Origin: an uncultured Bulleidia sp.
Lineage (GTDB): Bacteria > Bacillota_I > Bacilli_A > Erysipelotrichales > Erysipelotrichaceae
DNA: 5,296 nucleotides
Assembly: GCA_934757945.1 (NCBI GenBank)
Contig: CAKVLT010000105.1
Location: forward strand, 1 to 5,296
Reading direction: 5' to 3'
Below the pieces are notes generated by a model. It was not told where the DNA came from. It searched no databases and saw nothing but the letters and a program-made list of their open reading frames with translations. Below are positions 1 to 5,296 of the stretch, one piece after another. The position numbers were made by a program, and so were the translations under genes. How positions within the stretch are numbered: position 1 is the first letter of the stretch; each line of letters starts with the position of its first letter.

Positions 1-107
1 GTGTTTCTTGAGGTTTTCTCACCTCATGTTATTTTGGAATTGTTTTTTGGATGACCTCATCCAATTTTACAGCGCCGAAATAATGGATTCTTCTGTCCTT
101 TTCAGAA
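1..107. other. Non-coding stretch downstream of scrB with inverted repeats
   Basis: This stretch follows the scrB stop codon on the minus strand and runs off the window. No coding frame in it is convincing. It holds two inverted repeats. The first is TGAGGT/ACCTCA at 9-14 and 21-26, with a 6-base loop. The second is TTGGATGA/TCATCCAA at 47-54 and 57-64, around a central CC. Neither is followed by a T-run in the direction of scrB transcription: on the minus strand the second is followed by A residues. A standard intrinsic terminator for scrB is therefore not seen here. The repeats could be regulatory sites for the next gene, weak terminators for plus-strand transcripts, or chance. Confidence 0.4.
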
Positions 108-1595
108 TCATAAAACAAAATCATCTTTTACCGATGGCAATAATGAGTAAATATGGACATCGATATCTGAACCTTCCATACGTATCTGATTTTCGGTTTT
201 ATCAGGAAAGATTCTGGAAGAAAGCACTGTTTCCCCGTTATTCACAAATATCTCCACAGTCGATTGGTCTACATAAATATCCAGATGTGTACACCCTTCA
301 GACAATGTCACTGTTCTGACTGTGCCAAATTCCGGATTGCAAATGGAGTGCATGTCTGACTTATTGATCGAGAGTTTTTTGGCAATTGCATCATAACGAA
401 TTTCAAACCCTCTGTTTCTTCCCCATGTAAACAGATTAAAACATAGTGCATTATCTTTTGGATTATCCACTTCAATCTTACAGCATCTTGGCATCTCGGC
501 ATGTAAGGCATTTTTTACTACATTTCCATTTTTTGCCTCAAAAAGAATTTCATTCTTTAAAGATTCCATAGCCTGAGGTGGTGATTGTAATAAAGTATCA
601 TTGGAAATAGTTAAAACTCTTGGAAGGGTCTGCAAACCAACCCAATACTCTTTTTCCGTTTGAGGATATTGATAATCAGAAACACCAAACCAACCTGCAA
701 GATAAGCTTTATCTTTTTCAGTTGTCTGGAAAGCACATTGAGCAGCATAGAAATCAAATCCTCTGTCCAACTCCTGTATATCCGAATGAGGTGTAAATGT
801 CAGATTTTCCAAATCCAGATTTCCTAACAGATACACATTGTTAAACTTGTTGTTATACTGCTCCCCTTTTGCCTCAAGCCCCTGAGGTGAAAACAGAAGC
901 ACATACGTATCACCTATTTTTGTAATACAAGGACACTCCACCATATATCCAAAATATGGATATCCCTGTACTTTCAGCTCTCCTTGAAACTTCCAGCTGT
1001 CTGTCAGATCTTTGGAGCTGTATAAAAGAAATTTGCCATGTTTCTGGGCATCCTGTGCACCAAGAAGAATATAATATGTATCACCTTCTTTAAACACTTT
1101 TGGGTCTCTTTGATTTTTTGCTATATAGTCCGGGTGTGGTTCTATAATCGGGCAGTTTAATTTCATTGCTTTTCCGGATTCATGATATTTGGTCAGTAGC
1201 TGATATTCACGTATATTTCCCTTTTCGTCTTTATTATGCCCGGTATATGCAACAAACATATCGTCACCTTCTACAATGGCAGACCCGGAAAAACATCCGT
1301 TATTTTCATACCATGTGTCTGGTTTCAAAAACAAACCATCATTCTTCCAGTGCACAAGATCCGGACTTTCCACATGGTACCAGTGTTTTAACCCATGAGC
1401 AGCTTCATAAGGATACCATTGATAAAACAGATGCCATACATTCTGATAATAACAAAAGCCATTCGGATCATTCATTAATCCACACACTGTCTGAACATGA
1501 TATTTTGTACGATATATAGAACCAGAAGCTATTGTATGTTTTTTCAATAATTCCTGTGTATCCTTACTGTTTAGTTTTCTATTTAATCTATCCAT
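108..1595 (-). CDS. scrB: Sucrose-6-phosphate hydrolase (GH32 beta-fructofuranosidase)
   Basis: This 495-residue enzyme is predicted to split sucrose-6-phosphate into glucose-6-phosphate and fructose in the cytoplasm; no signal peptide is visible. The GH32 five-bladed propeller motifs appear in order: MNDPNG at 41-46 with nucleophile Asp43, FSGSA at 102-106, RDP at 163-165 with the transition-state-stabilising Asp164, EC at 220-221 with acid/base Glu220, and DFYAAQ at 281-286. A C-terminal beta-sandwich follows, with the usual STVEIFVNNGE stretch at 445-455. The N-terminal YHVQ...GLMNDPNG and the HGLKHWYH stretch resemble ScrB of lactic acid bacteria and other Firmicutes, and the length is normal for that group. 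The start is fixed by GGAGGT 7 bases upstream. It is the second gene after a HAD phosphatase, 5 bases away. A role on unphosphorylated sucrose or short fructans cannot be excluded, because no PTS gene is in view. Confidence 0.9.
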   Translation of the reverse strand: MDRLNRKLNSKDTQELLKKHTIASGSIYRTKYHVQTVCGLMNDPNGFCYYQNVWHLFYQWYPYEAAHGLKHWYHVESPDLVHWKNDGLFLKPDTWYENNGCFSGSAIVEGDDMFVAYTGHNKDEKGNIREYQLLTKYHESGKAMKLNCPIIEPHPDYIAKNQRDPKVFKEGDTYYILLGAQDAQKHGKFLLYSSKDLTDSWKFQGELKVQGYPYFGYMVECPCITKIGDTYVLLFSPQGLEAKGEQYNNKFNNVYLLGNLDLENLTFTPHSDIQELDRGFDFYAAQCAFQTTEKDKAYLAGWFGVSDYQYPQTEKEYWVGLQTLPRVLTISNDTLLQSPPQAMESLKNEILFEAKNGNVVKNALHAEMPRCCKIEVDNPKDNALCFNLFTWGRNRGFEIRYDAIAKKLSINKSDMHSICNPEFGTVRTVTLSEGCTHLDIYVDQSTVEIFVNNGETVLSSRIFPDKTENQIRMEGSDIDVHIYSLLPSVKDDFVL

Positions 1596-1600
1596 ATATA

Positions 1601-2410
1601 CTACCTCCGTAAATATATTATAATAAGATTCAGACTTGAAAGAACAATATATTGTACAGCTTTATACAAACCATCATTATCTATATCCGAAGTAATATAG
1701 TCTGCCTGCTTTTTCAAATTATCACAAGCATTTCCCATCGCTATATTTTTTCCACATACTGCAAACATGGATAAATCATTTTCGCCGTCTCCTATACTAC
1801 AGGCTTCCTCAGAAGAAAATCCGTAATATTTCAGTACATCTTCAATCCCCTGTGACTTACCACAATGTATATGGAAACAATCTACTGCATAGCTGTTCCA
1901 TCTTGTACAGTGTGTATGTTTCATTTTAAGCTGTATCGCATGAAATCTGCTTTCTTCCACCCATGGAATAAACATATATACAGAATGATCCAAAATACGC
2001 TGTAATGGTTTTACAGGATCCTGTACTGAATGAATCTTCTTAAGACCTTCTTCAACAATTGCAGAATGCATATTCATGTACATATCTTCTTTTTCAAGAA
2101 ACTGTACAGGGAACGGATGTGCAACAAGAGCTTCATACAAAACATGCAAATCTTCATCGGCTATTGGATATTCTGACAGAACTGTCCCATCATTAAGATA
2201 ATTCAATGCACCGTTGGTGGTTATCCATCCGTCCATTTGCAAATCATGAAGCGGAAGACTTTGAAGTTCTTTTGTATGTCTTCCTGTGCAGGCATATACC
2301 ATTATTCCTCTTTCCTGCACCTTTCTGATAGCCAACACCGCTGAAGCAGGTACAGAACCGGAAGAATGAGAAAGTACAGTCCCATCAATATCCAGAAATA
2401 GTATTTTCAT
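1601..2410 (-). CDS. Cof-type HAD-IIB family phosphatase
   Basis: This 269-residue cytoplasmic protein is predicted to be a Mg2+-dependent phosphatase acting on sugar phosphates or similar small phosphometabolites. The HAD motifs are complete: DIDGT at 7-11 with nucleophile Asp7 and general acid Asp9, TGR at 42-44 (motif II), Lys185 in GKSQG (motif III), and GDGENDLSMF at 207-216 with the metal-binding acids (motif IV). The AMGNA stretch at 224-228 is typical of the Cof subfamily. The region between motifs II and III, about residues 85-180, is the C2-type cap that sets substrate choice; it gives no clear substrate clue. The start is fixed by DxDGT lying close to the N-terminus, although the ribosome site is weak. 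The final residues, about 255-269, form a hydrophobic tail ending in RR, longer than the usual Cof ending. Its place just ahead of scrB suggests a sugar-phosphate link, which is inference. Confidence 0.88.
   Translation of the reverse strand: MKILFLDIDGTVLSHSSGSVPASAVLAIRKVQERGIMVYACTGRHTKELQSLPLHDLQMDGWITTNGALNYLNDGTVLSEYPIADEDLHVLYEALVAHPFPVQFLEKEDMYMNMHSAIVEEGLKKIHSVQDPVKPLQRILDHSVYMFIPWVEESRFHAIQLKMKHTHCTRWNSYAVDCFHIHCGKSQGIEDVLKYYGFSSEEACSIGDGENDLSMFAVCGKNIAMGNACDNLKKQADYITSDIDNDGLYKAVQYIVLSSLNLIIIYLRR
1603..1608 (-). promoter_or_regulatory. scrB ribosome binding site overlapping the upstream stop codon
   Basis: The minus strand reads GGAGGT here, 7 bases before the scrB ATG at 1595-1593. 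Its last base is the first base of the TAG stop codon of the upstream HAD gene (1603-1601). A ribosome finishing the phosphatase therefore sits over the scrB start region, which predicts translational coupling. Confidence 0.85.
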
Positions 2411-2437
2411 ATAAGTACTATACCATCACTGATTAAG

Positions 2438-2466
2438 ATTATAGGTGGAAACTTGCATTCTGTAAA
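2438..2466 (-). promoter_or_regulatory. Predicted sigma-A promoter of the HAD-scrB operon
   Basis: Read on the minus strand, there is a -35 box TTTACA (2466-2461, five of six consensus bases), a 17-base spacer, and a perfect -10 box TATAAT (2443-2438). Transcription would begin near 2431, giving a leader of about 20 bases before the phosphatase ATG. The box quality and spacing make this the clearest promoter in the window. It occupies most of the 79-base gap to the divergent SEDS gene. Confidence 0.75.
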
Positions 2467-2489
2467 AAATATCACTATTCTATTTCCAT

Positions 2490-3884
2490 ATGAAGATATG
2501 GATTGATGATGAAGAAGAAAAAGGTATAGATAGCTCACAGGAACTTTTAGAAGAAGAACCTGAAGAAGATAACAGTGACCGGTGTATCGTGCATGCAATT
2601 TTATTTGAACTTGCTTTTGGTGCAGTACTCTATCTTAAATCAGCCACAGCTGCCTTTTCTTACCTGATTGCTCTTGCCCCTCTTGTAGTCTCAACAGGAA
2701 TACTTGGTAGTATCTGTTACAAAAAGAATGGGAACATGAAATTATTCCGCGCCATATGCTGTATGAGTGCATTGGGGATTGGATTACAGTATCTCATTGA
2801 TGCTAAATATAGTCCTGTATCAGAATTCAGTCTGATAAAATTCTGTATTTCAATTTTATTAAGTATCATCTTTCTGATTTTTTATGGAATGATACAGAAA
2901 GGACTGAAGTACGCTTTCAGCGTATACCTTTGTATGGGAATTTCTGTTTCCATTTATATTATCCTGTATTTCTTCGGATATGATCCTAATGGATATGGAA
3001 CAAATGCCTGGATTAATATACACGGTCTGACTTTACAGCTTACAGATTTCACCAAAGTGTGTGCCCTGTTTTTCTACTCCTCTTTATTTTCCTGCAAATA
3101 CAAGGATAATGACACGAAGGTCTTGATTTTATCTTCTATATTCTTTCTTCTGAATCTAAGCGGATCTTTGCTGATTCACGAACTTGGTTCCTTTTTTATT
3201 TTATTTTTCCTGCATCTTGTAATGCTATTTATGTTTCTTCCTCACTCTTTCAAAAAAGTTGTATATATCCTGAGTGTGTTTATTGCCTGCTTTATGTCTG
3301 TAGCATTAAGCTTTATTTTATATAAAGCTTTATTACCTTCTTATCAGAGTGGAACCATGTCTCCACTAATCAGTAAGATATGGCCGTTTATCAGGAAAAT
3401 ATATGAACGTTTTTCCATTACTGCCAATATCAATAATGACCCTTATGGTGCTGGATATCAATTATTACAGGCAAAAAAATCATTATGGATGGCAGGATTT
3501 TTTGGAAACACAGTTAACTTCAATTCTCTTCCTGTAGCTGAAAGTGATATGGCATTTGTTGCTATGGTATCTCAGCTAGGATGGATCACCGGATTTATCT
3601 ATCTCTATTTACTCTGCAGAGTCACCTGTCTTGGACTTAGATACACAAGAATGCGTATCGTAAAATACCGTGATGAAGCCATTGTTGTTTTCGGAGCAAC
3701 CATCATGTTATTCCTGCAGGCAATTCTTGTCATACTGGGATCATGCAACATATTGCCTCTGACAGGATTGCCTATCCCTTTCTTATCAAGAGGAAGTACA
3801 TATATGACCATAGTGTATTGTTTTATTGCATTGATATTACGTTCTTCATGTGATAAAAAGGAGGACTATGAAGATGAACAATAA
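2490..3884 (+). CDS. SEDS-family (FtsW/RodA-like) peptidoglycan glycosyltransferase
   Basis: This 464-residue integral membrane protein belongs to the SEDS family, which polymerises lipid II into glycan strands together with a class B PBP. About 12 hydrophobic segments are visible (roughly 33-49, 54-77, 85-103, 114-133, 139-163, 186-201, 209-225, 227-249, 256-280, 354-378, 396-418, 432-450). That is two more N-terminal segments than the 10-helix core. The large outer loop ends in AESD at 350-353, where Asp353 aligns with the catalytic Asp of RodA/FtsW. AGYQLLQAK at 321-329 and LPLTGLPIPFLS at 422-433 are also family marks. The QPSExxK motif appears as QLTDFTK (183-189), and FLSYGGS as FLSRGS (431-436). 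The first 30 residues are very acidic. The ATG at 2490 is the first possible start after an in-frame TAA at 2463, but it has no good ribosome site, so a later start is possible. The coding end overlaps the PBP gene. It could be assigned to RodA, FtsW or a SpoVE-like role; the sequence does not decide. Confidence 0.87.
   Translation: MKIWIDDEEEKGIDSSQELLEEEPEEDNSDRCIVHAILFELAFGAVLYLKSATAAFSYLIALAPLVVSTGILGSICYKKNGNMKLFRAICCMSALGIGLQYLIDAKYSPVSEFSLIKFCISILLSIIFLIFYGMIQKGLKYAFSVYLCMGISVSIYIILYFFGYDPNGYGTNAWINIHGLTLQLTDFTKVCALFFYSSLFSCKYKDNDTKVLILSSIFFLLNLSGSLLIHELGSFFILFFLHLVMLFMFLPHSFKKVVYILSVFIACFMSVALSFILYKALLPSYQSGTMSPLISKIWPFIRKIYERFSITANINNDPYGAGYQLLQAKKSLWMAGFFGNTVNFNSLPVAESDMAFVAMVSQLGWITGFIYLYLLCRVTCLGLRYTRMRIVKYRDEAIVVFGATIMLFLQAILVILGSCNILPLTGLPIPFLSRGSTYMTIVYCFIALILRSSCDKKEDYEDEQ
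3858..3864 (+). promoter_or_regulatory. Ribosome binding site of the PBP gene
   Basis: AAGGAGG here matches the anti-Shine-Dalgarno sequence almost perfectly and lies inside the end of the SEDS gene. It is 9 bases before ATG 3874 and only 3 bases before ATG 3868, so it favours 3874 as the start. It also rules out the GTG at 3850, which lies upstream of it. Confidence 0.85.
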
Positions 3885-5241
3885 ACATATTAAAAATAAA
3901 TTGCGTTCCTGCGAAATATTATGCGCCTTACTACCTGTTGGATTTGTGTGTATGTTTGGATCAAAATATGTATTACTGCCATCTATAGATAAAAACTATG
4001 CACTGACAAAAGAACAGATTATGTATGATGAAGTCACCAGCTATGGACAGGAAGGAGAATATCTGGATAGAAATGGTAACAGTATCCTTTCTGACAGTTA
4101 TGCTCCGAGTCCAGAAAACTACAGTTATGCGTACCTTCTGGGCTATTATACAGTAAATAATGAGCAAATTAACGCCTATGGATTACGAGGAAATTTAAAA
4201 GACTATACCTGGTTCCAATTAGATTCCTTCGATAAAGGTGCAACGGTCAGATTAACTACAGACAATGCTCTTCAAAATTATTGCTATAGTTTATTAAATG
4301 GCGATGAAGGAAGTATTACAGTGCTGGACAGTCAAACTGGTGAGATTATGGCTTTAGCTTCTCAAAGCACTATTGACTATGATGTCAATAATTCACAGTC
4401 TTTTGTTTCAAGTACCATACCTGATGCACAGTTTCGAAGAGGAACCTATGAAAATGATCCTCCAGGTTCCACATTTAAAGTCATTACTGCTGCAGCAGCC
4501 CTTGAAAAACAGGAAGAAGAGGAATTAGGTGACGACTTTCTTCAATATAACGATACAGGTTCCTACTTACCTGATGGAGATTCATGGACAATCACCAACT
4601 ATAATGATGAGATTTATGGTAATTGTGATTTAAATACCGCGATGCAATATTCCATCAACTGCTATTTTGCTCATCTGGGGATTGAAATCGGTGCAGAAAG
4701 ATTGAAACAGAAAGCTGAAGAGTTCTATTTTGGAAAAGATATTCAGATTCCATTCCTTTGTACCCTTCACTCTTCTATAGATATAGAAGAAGGATCCTCC
4801 GGCAGTATTTCACAGACTGCTTTCGGTCAGGGAAATACCGAAGTATCCCCTTTACAATTGGCAATGGTTGCACAGGCAATTTCCAATAATGGAGATATGA
4901 TGCGACCCTATATTGTCAAAAGTGTTGCAAACAGTTCCAGAACCTTTTACAAAGGAAAACAGGAAAAACTATCCAGCACAATGAATTCCTCAGTAAATGA
5001 GAAATTAAAAATTGCAATGCATGCTGCAGCAGAAGAATATGGTTTATATGAAAGTTATTACGGAATGGTGTATGCAAAAACAGGTACTGCAGAATGTGCC
5101 AATGACAGAATACATTGTTACATGATTGGATGTACAGATTCCTATGCATTCTGCATTTCTTTAAATAACGCCCAGATAAGTACACAGCTCTATGGAACCG
5201 CTCAGCAACTAGTCAGTTATTTAAATCAATCTGGTTATTAA
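3874..5241 (+). CDS. Class B penicillin-binding protein (peptidoglycan transpeptidase)
   Basis: This 455-residue protein is predicted to cross-link peptidoglycan stem peptides outside the membrane, anchored by one N-terminal helix at about 13-36. A short N-terminal domain carries YLDRNG at 63-68, the usual entry motif of class B PBPs, and AYGLRG near 101-106. The transpeptidase domain, from about 145 on, keeps all catalytic motifs: STFK at 199-202 with nucleophile Ser199, SIN at 260-262, and KTG at 402-404. The family's FGQG stretch lies at 317-320. It is short for a class B PBP (commonly about 550-700 residues), with a reduced N-terminal domain and no PASTA repeats, like the PbpA proteins that pair with RodA-like SEDS proteins in Gram-positives. 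It overlaps the SEDS gene by 11 bases, which predicts coupled translation and a physical partnership. ATG 3868 (457 residues) is the alternative start. A strong terminator follows immediately. Confidence 0.9.
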   Translation: MNNKHIKNKLRSCEILCALLPVGFVCMFGSKYVLLPSIDKNYALTKEQIMYDEVTSYGQEGEYLDRNGNSILSDSYAPSPENYSYAYLLGYYTVNNEQINAYGLRGNLKDYTWFQLDSFDKGATVRLTTDNALQNYCYSLLNGDEGSITVLDSQTGEIMALASQSTIDYDVNNSQSFVSSTIPDAQFRRGTYENDPPGSTFKVITAAAALEKQEEEELGDDFLQYNDTGSYLPDGDSWTITNYNDEIYGNCDLNTAMQYSINCYFAHLGIEIGAERLKQKAEEFYFGKDIQIPFLCTLHSSIDIEEGSSGSISQTAFGQGNTEVSPLQLAMVAQAISNNGDMMRPYIVKSVANSSRTFYKGKQEKLSSTMNSSVNEKLKIAMHAAAEEYGLYESYYGMVYAKTGTAECANDRIHCYMIGCTDSYAFCISLNNAQISTQLYGTAQQLVSYLNQSGY

Positions 5242-5279
5242 AGAGCAATTGCCGTTTATGTGGCAATTGCTCTTTATTT
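5240..5279 (+). terminator. Intrinsic terminator of the SEDS-PBP operon
   Basis: A perfect 14-base-pair inverted repeat pairs 5240-5253 with 5262-5275 around the 8-base loop GTTTATGT, and is followed by a short T-rich tail (ATTTG). The left arm begins at the second base of the PBP stop codon (5239-5241), so nothing else belongs to this transcript. The U-tract is modest, but the stem is long and perfect. The arm also begins with AAA, so some activity on minus-strand transcripts is possible. Confidence 0.85.
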
Positions 5280-5296
5280 GCAGTCAGATTGTTTTT

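Noticed and set aside
8..319. A 103-codon open frame on the plus strand over the 3' end of scrB
   Set aside because: It lies opposite well-supported GH32 coding sequence, has no ribosome site and encodes no recognisable protein.
1166..1519. A 117-codon open frame on the plus strand inside scrB
   Set aside because: It is antisense to the catalytic N-terminal half of scrB, where the conserved motifs show that the minus strand is the coding one.
2418..2426. A Met-Val-stop minimal frame (ATGGTATAG) on the minus strand in the phosphatase leader
   Set aside because: It has no ribosome site and is short enough to occur by chance.
2453..2481. A plus-strand promoter TTGCAT/TATTCT for the SEDS operon
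   Set aside because: Only three and four consensus bases match, and the transcript would begin almost at the ATG, leaving no leader. It is too weak to list as a feature.
2407..2598. A 63-codon minus-strand frame upstream of the phosphatase
   Set aside because: It runs through the predicted promoter and opposite the acidic start of the SEDS gene; it has no ribosome site or family resemblance.
3850..3873. GTG at 3850 or ATG at 3868 as the start of the PBP gene
   Set aside because: The GTG lies upstream of the AAGGAGG site, and the ATG at 3868 is only 3 bases from it. ATG 3874, at 9 bases, fits best, though 3868 remains possible.
3973..4167. Minus-strand open frames inside the SEDS and PBP genes (3605-3811, 3973-4167, 4916-5185)
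   Set aside because: All are antisense to conserved coding sequence, lack ribosome sites and have no recognisable protein features.

Overview
The window looks like chromosomal DNA from a low-GC Gram-positive of the Clostridia, most likely a gut Lachnospiraceae-type bacterium. This rests on the AT-rich sequence, the strong AGGAGG-type ribosome sites, the resemblance of the GH32 enzyme to Firmicute ScrB proteins, and a Gram-positive style SEDS/PBP gene pair. The genus cannot be fixed from the sequence alone.

There are four confident genes in two divergent pairs. On the minus strand a promoter at 2438-2466 drives a Cof-type HAD phosphatase (1601-2410) and then a sucrose-6-phosphate hydrolase, scrB (108-1595). 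The scrB ribosome site overlaps the phosphatase stop codon, so the two are very probably co-transcribed and translationally coupled. No sugar transporter or regulator lies inside the window. The 107 bases downstream of scrB hold no gene but contain a small cluster of inverted repeats.

On the plus strand, a divergent SEDS-family (FtsW/RodA-like) membrane glycosyltransferase (2490-3884) overlaps the start of a class B penicillin-binding protein (3874-5241). This is the usual partnership of a glycan polymerase with a cognate transpeptidase. Both keep their catalytic residues, but the SEDS signature motifs are altered and the PBP is short, which suggests a specialised or accessory peptidoglycan synthase rather than the main division or elongation enzyme. 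A strong hairpin terminator (5240-5279) closes this operon and begins inside the PBP stop codon.

No tRNA, rRNA, CRISPR array, insertion sequence or phage gene is visible. The most unusual points are the divergent SEDS/PBP pair, the acidic N-terminus and poorly defined start of the SEDS gene, and the repeat cluster after scrB. I see no convincing evidence of a wholly new system.
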